DNA from: Saprospiraceae bacterium
GTDB lineage: Bacteria; Bacteroidota; Bacteroidia; Chitinophagales; Saprospiraceae
DNA length: 64,000 nt
NCBI GenBank assembly: GCA_016714085.1
Contig: JADJNW010000022.1
Coordinates: 1-64,000, forward strand
Reading direction: 5' to 3'
The notes under the pieces were generated by a model. That model worked only from the letters and a program-made list of their open reading frames with translations, did no database searches and was not told the DNA's origin. A program made the translations under genes and the position numbers. Positions 8,971 through 17,465 of this stretch are shown here, in pieces (positions within the stretch are counted from its first letter, which is position 1; each line of letters opens with the position of its first letter).

Positions 8971-9016
8971 TTAGAACACTTGTTCTAAAAAAGAAAAATT
9001 AGTACATTTGTTCTAA
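8971..9016 (+). promoter_or_regulatory. Two TetR-type operators overlapping a Bacteroidota promoter
   Basis: Operator 1 (8971-8988) is TTAGAAC-N4-GTTCTAA, a perfect 7-bp palindrome. Operator 2 (8999-9016) is TTAGTAC-N4-GTTCTAA with one mismatch. The copies are 28 bp apart start to start. The -7 box TACATTTG (9003-9010) of the downstream gene lies inside operator 2, and a TTG at 8980-8982, 20 nt upstream, lies inside operator 1. A repressor bound here would cover both promoter elements. The assignment to the adjacent TetR protein is inference from position. Confidence 0.65.
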
Positions 9017-9026
9017 AATTGACAAA

Positions 9027-9254
9027 ATGAAAACACAAGAATCACCCGAACCTACAGAAAACCCACGCCAACCCATGGATTGGCTATTCAAAATGACCAA
9101 TAACGCGAAGGAATTTACGCGTTCTAAAGACGAGGATTCTACCTTTGTGCTTGGCGTGAAAGTGGTCGCAAGGCTTATGCTTATTGGGCTATTGATCTTG
9201 TTATCGCCTGTGCTGCTCATAGGGCTCACGATTGCATTTATTGCCGTTTTTTGA
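9027..9254 (+). CDS. Small single-pass membrane protein
   Basis: This 75-residue protein has a soluble charged N-terminus (KTQESPEPTENPRQPMDWLF) and one or two closely packed hydrophobic segments at residues 48-75 (VVARLMLIGLLILLSPVLLI, then FIAVF). I do not recognise a family. It is the first gene after the doubled operator and promoter, and its stop sits 2 nt before the next ATG (9257), so the two are translated together. It probably belongs to the TetR-controlled response. Confidence 0.65.
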   Translation: MKTQESPEPTENPRQPMDWLFKMTNNAKEFTRSKDEDSTFVLGVKVVARLMLIGLLILLSPVLLIGLTIAFIAVF

Positions 9255-9256
9255 AT

Positions 9257-9622
9257 ATGGCGACGCTCCGACAGCCGGCTTTCATCGTGATAGGAATTGC
9301 TTTTGTTATTCACCAATTATTGCAAAAAATATTACATATTAATTTGCATTGGCTCGATCATTATCTCGATCCTTTGCTCTGTATGCCCATTTTATTGACT
9401 TTATTACTGGCGGAGCGGCGTCATTTATTTTACAAAAATAATAATTATCAGTTATCATTAAAAGAAGTTATGATAGCTCTTATAATATTAAGCGTATTAT
9501 TTGAAGTGGTTTTTCCAAAACTAAGCTCTAAATTCACCGCAGATTGGGGCGATATAATAACGTATATAATTGGAAGTTCATTTTTTTATATTGTACTTAA
9601 TAAACCTTTGCTAAAAGATTAG
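9257..9622 (+). CDS. Small integral membrane protein, four predicted helices
   Basis: The ATG at 9257 follows the previous stop (9252-9254) at once; an in-frame TTG at 9251 is less likely. The 121-residue product has hydrophobic helices at about residues 6-25, 38-52, 68-86 and 95-113, with a charged loop AERRHLFYKNNN. Similar short proteins in Flavobacteria are sometimes labelled magnesium citrate secondary transporter, but nothing in the sequence confirms a transport function. It forms a two-gene unit with the 75-residue protein. Confidence 0.65.
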   Translation: MATLRQPAFIVIGIAFVIHQLLQKILHINLHWLDHYLDPLLCMPILLTLLLAERRHLFYKNNNYQLSLKEVMIALIILSVLFEVVFPKLSSKFTADWGDIITYIIGSSFFYIVLNKPLLKD

Positions 9623-9690
9623 TCGCCCTCGATTTATAAATTTTTTGAAGAAGTCAAGTTTTATCAAAAACTAAAGCTTACTTTTGCCGA

Positions 9691-10069
9691 ATGCATTTCA
9701 TGCGCATTATATTATTATTTGGATGGGTGAGCGTTATAGCTGCTTATGGTTCCAAGCAAGCTATCAGCAATTCTATTAATGCGTATTCCAGGCATTCTCA
9801 AGAACTTCCTTCCCTTCACACAAATAATGACGCTTCTTTCTTATTTTTTCATAAAAATAATCAAGAGCACACTTCCAGAACTGCGCAAAAAGATACCTGG
9901 ATTAAGTCCTACATTGATCGCAATTCTCAAATCTTTACCAATCTTTATTGCAATATTATTACAATCCTGCTTGATTGTGATACCAATCGGGCATATTATA
10001 TTTCTAAAATTATTTTTCCTTTCCATTATTTCTGGTAAATCCATTTTACAATCTTTTAGTAATCATTAA
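9691..10069 (+). pseudogene. Possible degraded small gene
   Basis: Two overlapping frames are open. One (9691-10038) starts with a hydrophobic leader, MRIILLFGWVSVIAAYG. The other (9746-10069) continues with a strongly hydrophobic, helix-like text (TLLSYFFIKIIKS, SLPIFIAILLQSCLIVIPIG). Neither has a family I know. A leader in one frame and a membrane-like body in the other suggests one small membrane protein broken by an indel near 9750, but chance open frames in AT-rich DNA cannot be excluded. Confidence 0.25.
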
Positions 10070-10127
10070 AAAGTTCGTCCTGTTTAAGCGCCATATTCAA
10101 TAAATGCGGCGTTGTTAGGGTCTTTAA

Positions 10128-10150
10128 ATTGATACTACATTGGTATCAAT
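10128..10150. promoter_or_regulatory. Inverted repeat upstream of the 10178 gene
   Basis: ATTGATAC (10128-10135) and GTATCAAT (10143-10150) form a perfect 8-bp palindrome around TACATTG, which itself resembles a degenerate -7 box. It lies 28 nt before the ATG at 10178. An operator is the simplest reading; no regulator can be assigned. Confidence 0.4.
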
Positions 10151-10177
10151 ATTAATCATTATAAATTAACTTGTAAA

Positions 10178-10657
10178 ATGGATATTCAATCTGCTGTTAT
10201 AGTTTTAATATTATTATCAATTTTTGTAGTTCCTTTTTGGTTAATCATTCGTGCCAATAAACGAAGAGAAATGAAATATATCCAGCGGCTGATCGAGGCT
10301 GGAAAGCAATATCAAGTGCAATTTACGGCACAAGAAGCCTGGAATGAGAAGGCAATTGGAATAGATACTGTTCATAAAAAAGTAATGTTTCTAAATTTAA
10401 AACATGCGCCTCCAAGTGAAATATTTATTGATTTGGTTAATGTAACAGCGTGTAAATTATTTCGGCAAGGGGAAATCCGACAAGGGCTGCCGGATTCAAA
10501 TGCAAAAATTGAATTGCAGTTTACGCCTATACAAGGTAAAAATGTTATACCCAATATTCCTTTTTTTGATATGACGATGGACGATCCGATGCAAATGGGG
10601 CCTTCTCAGGAAAAGGCAAAAGCCTGGCTAGACCGCATCAACGCTTGCTTATTATAA
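10178..10657 (+). CDS. Hypothetical membrane-anchored protein
   Basis: The 159-residue protein has one N-terminal transmembrane helix (residues 5-25, SAVIVLILLSIFVVPFWLII) and a cytoplasmic-looking mixed alpha/beta domain (TVHKKVMFLNLKHAPPSEIF, IDLVNVTACKLFRQGE). That layout resembles small PH-like or bacterial PH-domain membrane proteins, but I cannot name the family. A palindrome lies 28 nt upstream of the start. It stands alone between unrelated genes. Confidence 0.55.
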   Translation: MDIQSAVIVLILLSIFVVPFWLIIRANKRREMKYIQRLIEAGKQYQVQFTAQEAWNEKAIGIDTVHKKVMFLNLKHAPPSEIFIDLVNVTACKLFRQGEIRQGLPDSNAKIELQFTPIQGKNVIPNIPFFDMTMDDPMQMGPSQEKAKAWLDRINACLL

Positions 10658-10727
10658 AATTCTGACATTCATAAGCAGTAGCTTTGTACGAGGTAGTGCA
10701 GTGCTACTGCTATTATATTTATAATTC

Positions 10728-11108
10728 TTACACGACAGCCGTCACTTCTATTTCCACGAGCATATCAGGGTCAATCAGGGCGCTGACTTCTACCATAGCA
10801 GAAGCGGGTTTAATATCTTTAAAAAATTCACCATGTGCACGTCCTATTGCTTCCCATTGACGTATATCCGTCACGTACATGCGCGTACGTATTACATTTT
10901 TCATAGATGCACCAGCCTCATGTAATACTTTTTCTATTTTTTGTAAAATAGTTTTAGTTTGTAAATAGGCATCATTTTTACCGATGAGTACTCTGTTTTC
11001 TACTGCGGTCGTGCCCGAAACTTCAATAATATTGCCGACTTTCACAGCCCGAGAATAACCTACAATATCTTCCCATTGAGCTCCAGATGAATAATTTGTT
11101 CTTTCCAT
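10728..11108 (-). CDS. RidA/YjgF-family protein lacking the catalytic arginine
   Basis: The 126-residue protein has the YjgF fold across its whole length: VGNIIEVSGTTAVENR, ILQKIEKVLHEAGASMKNV, RTRMYVTDIRQWEAIG, and the C-terminal strand PASAMVEVSALIDPDMLVEI. RidA enzymes hydrolyse reactive enamine and imine intermediates such as 2-aminoacrylate and use an Arg in PARxxVEV. Here that position reads PASAMVEV, so the arginine is replaced by serine. The protein probably belongs to one of the Rid subfamilies without this deaminase activity; the ligand is unknown. Confidence 0.85.
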   Translation of the reverse strand: MERTNYSSGAQWEDIVGYSRAVKVGNIIEVSGTTAVENRVLIGKNDAYLQTKTILQKIEKVLHEAGASMKNVIRTRMYVTDIRQWEAIGRAHGEFFKDIKPASAMVEVSALIDPDMLVEIEVTAVV

Positions 11109-11144
11109 TAGAATGGTGTTTAGGTGTTATAGTTTTATGGTGTT

Positions 11145-11813
11145 TTAGTATATAAGAGTCTGATTTTTATCATCAGTATTCCTTTTTTTTATAATAATTG
11201 CATAATAATCAAAAATCCGTCCTTGTTTTAGGCAAATTGTTTTTTCAATTTTACACCCACGTTGTTCCAGCATTTGCAGGTAATCTGCTACACCATGCTG
11301 ATGTGGATGTAATATATCACCCGGAATCAAGCGAAAAATATGCTTTAAAAAATTATTTTTATGCACGTCGATTGAAATAATTAACCGACCATTTGACGCA
11401 AGCATTCCAACTAAATTATCCAGGCTTTTGCTTAAGTCCGCAACATGATTAATCGCATTTAAACAAAAAATTATATTGTAATATCCTTGATTATCAACTC
11501 TTTCCAAGGATTTATTATAAAACTGAACGTTCGGATAATCACGCTTATTAAAATGTGGCAATCGCTCATAATAATCAAGCAACGGGTCAATAGCATCCAC
11601 CGAATATTCATTTAATATAATAAAAATCCCGGCAGGGCCACAGCCTGCATCTAATATTCTTTCATTGGGATGAATATCAATTTGTAATGTTTTTAAAAAT
11701 CGTTGCCAATACGCTTTTTTCGCTGCGAGATATTCACTTTTATCTTTATGCTGCAAATATCGCTGCCACCAGCGGATTTCGGCTGCTTGCGCAATTTTCC
11801 AACGCCAGTTCAT
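11145..11813 (-). CDS. Class I SAM-dependent methyltransferase
   Basis: The 222-residue protein has the SAM-binding motif I ILDAGCGPAGIF at about residues 54-65, motif II with an acidic residue (VDAIDPLLDYYERL) and post-motif NIIFCLNAINHV, which places it in the Methyltransf_11/23-like group. The helical N-terminus (WRWKIAQAAEIRWWQRYL) is typical of UbiE-like small-molecule methylases. The substrate is unknown. It is followed by the RidA-like gene on the same strand after 36 nt; co-transcription is possible. Confidence 0.8.
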   Translation of the reverse strand: MNWRWKIAQAAEIRWWQRYLQHKDKSEYLAAKKAYWQRFLKTLQIDIHPNERILDAGCGPAGIFIILNEYSVDAIDPLLDYYERLPHFNKRDYPNVQFYNKSLERVDNQGYYNIIFCLNAINHVADLSKSLDNLVGMLASNGRLIISIDVHKNNFLKHIFRLIPGDILHPHQHGVADYLQMLEQRGCKIEKTICLKQGRIFDYYAIIIKKRNTDDKNQTLIY

Positions 11814-11901
11814 TAAATTTTATTTAACTTTGAACGCGTTTCAAAGGTACGTGTTTCTATAAAACAATTCGTACTTAGTACTTCAAACTTTATACTTTAA
11901 T

Positions 11902-12942
11902 ATGGTTTTTGCAATCGGAACAAAAGTAAAATTATTACATACCGGCGATATAGCAGTGGTAACGCACTGGCTGGATGGTGGCATGATTCAGGTGCGCGTA
12001 GTCGGTGATGATATGGAAATCCCTGTTTTCCCGGAAGATGTAGTGCGCATTGAAGAAGAGTTGCCCAAAGTAAAAGCCAAAGTAGTACAAGGTAAGCAAG
12101 AGAAAGCCCCGGAAGTGCGACCGCAAGCAAAAACGGAAATCCAATACGCAATTCTGAAAAGCCAGGGCATTCAATTAGCCTTCGAACCAATGTTTCGGCA
12201 TGATGGCACTACAGAAAAATATCATGTTCATATCATAAATGATACTAAATATGATGTTTTATATGATTATGAATTCTCTATTGAAAGTGGTATATTAAAG
12301 ACAGATAATGGAAAACTTTCATCCATTTCAGTAATAAAAGTGGGCGATCTTTCTTACGATCAACTAAATGACACGCCGGTTTTTGATATCGAATGTAAAA
12401 TTATTACAACCGAAGGTCTTGGAGAGCCAATTCATAAAAATCTGAAAATCAAGCCCAAAAGCTTTTTTACCAAAGTAAAAACTGCTCCCCTACTCAATCG
12501 CCAGGCGCATTTATTTAAATTGTTTGAAAATTTACAAAATGAAGCCGTAAAAGAAAGCGCTGCTGAAGATTTGGAAACCTATACCAAACGCTACGCGCAA
12601 CCTACGACTACTTGGCTGGATAATGTAAAAGATACGCATGAAGTAGTGGAATTGTCAACATTCCAGCCGGAAATTGATCTTCATATTGAAAAATTAGTGA
12701 ATAATATTAATAAACTTAATAATGCAGATATTCTTAATATTCAACTGTCTCATTTTGAGAAGTATATCGATAAGGCGATTCAAATGGGCGTAGAACGGGT
12801 TTTTATCATTCATGGGGTAGGTGCGGGACGGCTGCGCAGTTCGATCGCGACTCGATTATTACAAATGCAAGAAGTAAAAACTTTTAAAAATGAGTATCAC
12901 CCACGCTACGGCTATGGCGCTACGGAAGTAATTTTTAATTGA
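11902..12942 (+). CDS. DUF2027 protein with C-terminal Smr domain
   Basis: The 346-residue protein starts with a small beta-barrel (VFAIGTKVKLLHTGDIAVV, about residues 1-50), has a variable middle, and ends with an Smr domain (about residues 265-346): IDLHIEKL, then RVFIIHGVGAGRLRSSI and HPRYGYGATEVIF. The DLHxE and HGxGxGxLR motifs are the nuclease or DNA/RNA-binding signature shared with the MutS2 C-terminus. This combination is typical of Bacteroidota. It may cut or bind branched nucleic acids or act in ribosome rescue; the role is inferred. Confidence 0.85.
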   Translation: MVFAIGTKVKLLHTGDIAVVTHWLDGGMIQVRVVGDDMEIPVFPEDVVRIEEELPKVKAKVVQGKQEKAPEVRPQAKTEIQYAILKSQGIQLAFEPMFRHDGTTEKYHVHIINDTKYDVLYDYEFSIESGILKTDNGKLSSISVIKVGDLSYDQLNDTPVFDIECKIITTEGLGEPIHKNLKIKPKSFFTKVKTAPLLNRQAHLFKLFENLQNEAVKESAAEDLETYTKRYAQPTTTWLDNVKDTHEVVELSTFQPEIDLHIEKLVNNINKLNNADILNIQLSHFEKYIDKAIQMGVERVFIIHGVGAGRLRSSIATRLLQMQEVKTFKNEYHPRYGYGATEVIFN

Positions 12943-12956
12943 GTTTATTAAAATTA

Positions 12957-13493
12957 TTATATTTTTGAAATATTATTGGCAAAATCGATTAAAGATTGAA
13001 AATGCCAATCGCTATGCGGCGGTGCATGGAATTCTTCTGAAATAAAAACCGTTTTCATTCCTGCGTTTTTGCCAAACTCAATATCCGAAGGAGTATCTCC
13101 CGCCATAATGGATTTATTAAAATCAATATCAGGAAAATCTTTTTGTGCCTGCAAAGCCATGCCAATCCTGGGTTTGCGGCACTTGCAAAGATCATTGCGC
13201 GAGTGCGGACAATAATAAATTTTATCAATTCGGCCGCCGGCATTATTTATTTTATTTAGCATTTCTTGATGAATATTATGTAAATCTGCTTCGTCCATTA
13301 AGCCTTTTGCGATACCTTGTTGATTCGTTACAATAAATATTTTTCCAAATAATGTAGAAAAGTAAGCAATTGCCTCCAAAACGCCCGGCAGAAATTGAAA
13401 TTCAGACCAAGTTTTTACATAATCTTCCGTTAATCGGTGATTAATGACACCATCGCGATCAAGAAAAAGCGTCCAGGATTTATTAATATTCAT
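12957..13493 (-). CDS. gmhB: D,D-heptose 1,7-bisphosphate phosphatase-like HAD hydrolase
   Basis: The 178-residue HAD IIIA phosphatase has FLDRDGVIN at residues 10-18 (nucleophile and acid/base Asp), TNQQG (motif II), the zinc loop CPHSRNDLCKCRKP, and motif III MAGDTPSDIEFGKNAG. This layout matches GmhB and histidinol-phosphatase relatives. GmhB removes the 1-phosphate in the ADP-heptose pathway of lipopolysaccharide. The upstream gene is GmhA, which strengthens the call. It is the last gene of the minus-strand glycan operon and converges with the Smr gene. Confidence 0.85.
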   Translation of the reverse strand: MNINKSWTLFLDRDGVINHRLTEDYVKTWSEFQFLPGVLEAIAYFSTLFGKIFIVTNQQGIAKGLMDEADLHNIHQEMLNKINNAGGRIDKIYYCPHSRNDLCKCRKPRIGMALQAQKDFPDIDFNKSIMAGDTPSDIEFGKNAGMKTVFISEEFHAPPHSDWHFQSLIDFANNISKI

Positions 13494-13562
13494 TGAGTGT
13501 TTATAAGTTTAGAAGTTGTGGAGCTTAGGAGTTGAGTTTATAAAACCATAATATCAAAAAAG

Positions 13563-14144
13563 TTATTTAATTTTAAATAGCTCATTTTCAATTAATTCAC
13601 ATATTAAATGCCCCAGCATCATGTGGCATTCCTGAATTCGAGGCGTATCATGGGAAGGAATATTGATCAAAAAATCGCAAAGATCGCGCATTTTTCCGCC
13701 ACTTTCGCCTGTCATGCCTATTACAATCATTTCAATTTTTTTCGCATCTTTAATAGCTTGTATAATATTTGCAGAATTTCCTGAAGTGGACATCGCAAAA
13801 AGCACGTCGCCCTTACGCCCGGCCGCACGAATCATGCGCGCATACACTTCTTCATAATGATAATCATTTGCCACCGCTGTAACAAAACTGCTATTTACAT
13901 GTAATGCTTCTGCAAATAAAGGTTCGCGATCAAAATAAAATCGCCCGGAAAGTTCCGCAGCTAAATGTTGTGCATCCGCTGCGCTGCCGCCATTGCCACA
14001 AAACAAAACTTTACCATTATTTTTAAAAGTTATGATACAAGTATTTACTACTTCTTGTACGGTTGCCAGGAGTCGCTCATCCGCCATCACCGCTTCTTTC
14101 GTCGCAATGCTTTGGGCAATCACTTCTTTGATTCGAGGATTCAT
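13563..14144 (-). CDS. gmhA: Sedoheptulose 7-phosphate isomerase
   Basis: The SIS-domain protein has about 193 residues from the ATG at 14144 (MNPRIKEVIAQSIATKEAVM); the in-frame start at 14177 adds 11 untypical residues. Signatures are CGNGGSAADAQHLAAELSGRF, with the family GNGGSAADAQH motif, and STSGNSANIIQAI. GmhA turns sedoheptulose 7-phosphate into D-glycero-D-manno-heptose 7-phosphate, the first step of ADP-heptose synthesis. Its neighbour is gmhB; no hldE is in the window. Confidence 0.9.
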   Translation of the reverse strand: MNPRIKEVIAQSIATKEAVMADERLLATVQEVVNTCIITFKNNGKVLFCGNGGSAADAQHLAAELSGRFYFDREPLFAEALHVNSSFVTAVANDYHYEEVYARMIRAAGRKGDVLFAMSTSGNSANIIQAIKDAKKIEMIVIGMTGESGGKMRDLCDFLINIPSHDTPRIQECHMMLGHLICELIENELFKIK

Positions 14145-14187
14145 AGATTCATAGTTCAAGGTAACTCCGAATGGCATTCGGAGTTAT

Positions 14188-14706
14188 TTACTTCATGTAA
14201 TAAAAAAATAAAAAAGCTACCAATGCAATCAGAGCCAATTCCAGCATATTGCCCAATGCCCTATTCTTGATGCGCAAGCGAATCGTAGCAATGCTTGCCG
14301 CCAGCAAGCCCAAGCCTGCGAAAAACCAAAGCCCTTTAAAATTATATTTTTCAAGTGTAATATTTTCCGAAAATTGTGATGCAATAAGAAGTGCCAATTC
14401 TCGCACCAATGGCCCTACAACTGCAGTCAAACCGCCTGCTAATAATAATTTCCAGGTCGCAATTTCCGCTCGAATATGATGAATACTGCGGATAGTGCTG
14501 GTAAGAACCAACCAAATAATGAGTAATTCTAATCCAATTTGCACTGCTCTTCCGAACTTGGAAGCACCCAAAACGCCAGGTAAAAGCAAAAAAGATAAAG
14601 CCAGTACAATGCCCAGTAGCACTGCCCCGATTGCAGAGGCCCGCAACATCACATCATTGTCGATATGTGCTTCTGTTTCAGGGTTTTTTATATTTCTTTT
14701 AGCCAT
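14188..14706 (-). CDS. Multipass membrane protein of unknown function in the glycan operon
   Basis: The 172-residue protein has about four to five predicted helices (about residues 25-45, 55-70, 82-105, 118-137 and 150-170) and a hydrophilic N-terminus (AKRNIKNPETEAHIDND). No family is recognised. Its start overlaps the end of the upstream glycosyltransferase (ATGGCTAA at the junction), a sign of translational coupling. It may be a partner in glycan assembly or lipid-linked sugar handling, by context only. Confidence 0.65.
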   Translation of the reverse strand: MAKRNIKNPETEAHIDNDVMLRASAIGAVLLGIVLALSFLLLPGVLGASKFGRAVQIGLELLIIWLVLTSTIRSIHHIRAEIATWKLLLAGGLTAVVGPLVRELALLIASQFSENITLEKYNFKGLWFFAGLGLLAASIATIRLRIKNRALGNMLELALIALVAFLFFYYMK

Positions 14707-15868
14707 TATTTAGCTTTTTATACAATGTTTGAATTCCGTCTATCATATTATTCCAGGTATAACGTTTTTTACCTGTTTTTACACCTTGATGTAAAATTTC
14801 ACCTCGCTTATTATCATAAAAATCAAGAATCGCATCGGCTATAGCTTTGGGGGTAATTTCTACTACATAGCCCTCTTTTTCATGCTGTACAATCTCCGGC
14901 AAACCGCCTACATTCGTTACAATCATTGGCTTTTCAAAGTGAAACGCTATTTGCAAAATGCCACTTTGCGTTGCCGAACGATAGGGCTGCACGACCAAAT
15001 CCGCCGCCCCAAAATAATATTTTACGCGCTCATTCGGTATAAAATCGGTATGTAAAATGACTTGTTGCTCCAAATTATATTGAGTAATCAATTGATGATA
15101 GAATGCTGCATCATCATAAAATTCGCCAGCGACTAAAAGTTTTACGCCCAAACTACGTACACGCTCGTCCGCCATCGCATGTAATAATAAATCCAATCCT
15201 TTATATTTTCGGATAAAACCAAAAAATAATATGTATTTTTCATTTTGTGAAAGCTTCAAGAACGCTTTAGCGGCCTCTTGTTCAATAGATTCCCCGTAAT
15301 TGTCATAAATCGGATGCGGTGTACAAATGGATGGTTTTGTTTTGGTAAATTGTCGTAAATCTTGTTCAACCGATTGAGACATAACGAGAAACGCATCTAC
15401 TGGTTTTATAAAATAATTGGTCAGCCAGCGGGCGCCAGGACGCTTCTCGTGCGGTACAATATTATCCGCGATTGCAATAATTTTTGTATAATGATTTTTC
15501 TTTACAATCCGCGCAATCGTACCCAGGCAAGGCGCCATAAAGGGTAGCCAATAGCGAATTAATAATAAATCAGGTTTTTCTTTTTGAATTATGATGCCGA
15601 CACGCCACCAGTTGAAAGGATTAATAGCGTTGATTAAGGTCAGTATTTCCAGTCCTTTCGGGGCAGGATCATCAGTGAATTGCGTTTTTCCTGGAAATAA
15701 AAAACCAGGATATTGTAATGAAAATGAATAAATCTTTACATCTGTATCAATACTTTTTAATTCTTGCGCAAGCCGCTCAGAGAGCGCAGCAATACCGCCC
15801 CGCAAAGGATGCGCAGGGGAAAGCAATATGATTCGCTTCAAATTTGAAATATCAGATTCGAGATTCAT
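14699..15868 (-). CDS. GT4-family glycosyltransferase
   Basis: The product has about 389 residues from the ATG at 15868, which lies 4 nt after the stop of the upstream GT2 gene (15873-15875). It has the GT-B fold: PLRGGIAALSERLAQEL near the N-terminus, LFFGFIRKYKGLDLLLHAM in the middle, ILHTDFIPNERVKYYFGAAD, and the donor-site run VVQPYRSATQSGILQIAF followed by VTNVGGLPEIV. The acidic residue after the conserved loop is replaced by SATQSG, which is common in this branch. It likely adds a sugar to a surface glycan. Its 3' end overlaps the next gene by 8 nt. Confidence 0.88.
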   Translation of the reverse strand: MNLESDISNLKRIILLSPAHPLRGGIAALSERLAQELKSIDTDVKIYSFSLQYPGFLFPGKTQFTDDPAPKGLEILTLINAINPFNWWRVGIIIQKEKPDLLLIRYWLPFMAPCLGTIARIVKKNHYTKIIAIADNIVPHEKRPGARWLTNYFIKPVDAFLVMSQSVEQDLRQFTKTKPSICTPHPIYDNYGESIEQEAAKAFLKLSQNEKYILFFGFIRKYKGLDLLLHAMADERVRSLGVKLLVAGEFYDDAAFYHQLITQYNLEQQVILHTDFIPNERVKYYFGAADLVVQPYRSATQSGILQIAFHFEKPMIVTNVGGLPEIVQHEKEGYVVEITPKAIADAILDFYDNKRGEILHQGVKTGKKRYTWNNMIDGIQTLYKKLNNG

Positions 15869-15872
15869 AAAC

Positions 15873-16824
15873 TTATTTACTACTACCGCCAATTTCCTGT
15901 TCGATCAAGTAATGATTGCGATCGGGAGCATTGCGTGTAATTAATTCTGCTATAAATCCTGTTAAAAATAACTGCGTTCCAAGCAGCATTACAACCAATG
16001 CAAGATAAAATGCAGGTCGATTGGTCAGGCTGTAATCAGCGTTTAATAATTTTGCAATAATTAAAAAAACACTCATAATAAAACCCAGCGCAAAAAACAA
16101 AGTGCCAATCATACCAAAAAAGTGCATCGGACGCTTGCCAAATTTGGAGATAAAAATCACGGTAAGCAAATCCAAAGGCCCGCGAATAAAGCGTTCTACG
16201 CCAAATTTAGTCACGCCGTATTTGCGTTCCTGGTGTTGTACGACCTTTTCGCCAATTTTTTTGAAGCCCGCCCATTTTACCAGCACTGGAATATACCGAT
16301 GCATATCGCCGTATACCTCGATACTTTTTATTACACTATTTTTATAAGCTTTTAATCCACAATTAAAATCATGTAATATAATGCCTGTCATGCGTCGGGC
16401 CGTCCAATTATAAAATTTACTCGGCAGGTTTTTGGTCAACACCGGATCAAAACGCTTTTTTTTCCAACCCGACACCATATCAAAACCATCTTCTTTGATC
16501 ATCCGATACAATGCTGGCGCCTCCTCGGGGCTATCTTGCAAATCAGCGTCCATTGTAATAACAACTTCACCTTGCGCCGCCTGAAAGCCAACATTCAGTG
16601 CAGCAGATTTGCCATAATTCCGTCGAAATTTAATGCCCCGAACACAAGGATTTTGCTGTGCCAGTTGTTCTACAATCTGCCAGGAGCGATCTTTACTGCC
16701 GTCGTCCACCATAATAATTTCATAACTAAAATTATTTACATCCATTACTCGGCGTATCCACGCCTCGAGTTCGGGCAGCGATTCTTCTTCATTTAAAAAG
16801 CGGTATAACGATAGAAATGTCCAT
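15873..16824 (-). CDS. GT2-family polyisoprenyl-phosphate glycosyltransferase (one frameshift)
   Basis: The conserved text starts with MDISIVIPLFNEEESLPELE, giving a start at 16824. In the sequence as given, one extra base in the TTTTTAAA run (16792-16799) closes that frame, so the intact part begins only at 16745. Visible motifs are MVDDGSKDRSW, DADLQDSPEEA (the DXD-type metal site), RHxxxYG-like QHQERKYGVTKF, and two C-terminal membrane helices (FFGMIGTLFFALGFIMSVFL, LALVVMLLGTQLFLTGFI). This matches DPM1/ArnC/GtrB-type enzymes that charge undecaprenyl phosphate with a sugar. It is the first gene of the operon that runs to gmhB. Confidence 0.87.
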
Positions 16825-16920
16825 TTTCCTTGATCAGCGTTGTGATTGAAAAACGCTCGAGGGCAATTTTAAGTATAAAAAATGGAATGATCGAATGTTA
16901 GGATAAGAACTTTAAATAGC

Positions 16921-17417
16921 TTATTTATTTCGCGTCATCGCCGCCACTATTAGCGAAAGTACAAATCCTCCGATCAAGCTTTGGCCTAAAGCCATCAAGG
17001 AATTACCAATCGTAATTCGAAAATCCTTTTAGAAAACTCCTCAATTTGATCTTTTAAATCAGAGAATTGGAAACGTCCAGCCATTTTCCCCATTTGCGCT
17101 ACCAGGATTTCTTTTTGAACTTCCACTAATTCCGGGTCGAAAACATTATATAATAAGTAATTAAAAGCATAATAAGTTACACTGGTAATTGTAAAAGTAA
17201 GAAATGCCGTGCGAAGCGCATCCTTGAATGGAAAATCTTGCATTTTGCGCTGATCGACGCAAGCCTTGACCATGCCTGCGATATAGATAATCAAGGAGCT
17301 CCAGGCTACAACAGGATTAAAAAACAATTTTACATTGTTCATGTAAAAAAGCAAGAAGTAGGCGACAACACCTACTCCTGCTATTAGTCCGTATTTTAAA
17401 GCAATATTATTATTCAT
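16921..17417 (-). CDS. DUF4199 membrane protein (one frameshift near the 3' end)
   Basis: The start is at 17417 (NNNIALKYGLIAGVGVVAYF). Four helices are expected: about residues 8-25, 35-55, 70-90, and a last one only in the shifted frame. A missing A in the TCTAAAAGG run near 17030 ends the frame early at 16995. With it restored, the protein continues as KDFRITIGNSLMALGQSLIG, then FVLSLIVAAMTRNK, to 16921, giving 165 residues that match the DUF4199 pattern of its neighbour. The function of DUF4199 is unknown. Confidence 0.8.
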
Positions 17418-17465
17418 TAAAATTGCTAATACATTTTAATTATAATCAAGTAAATAATTTAGAGC

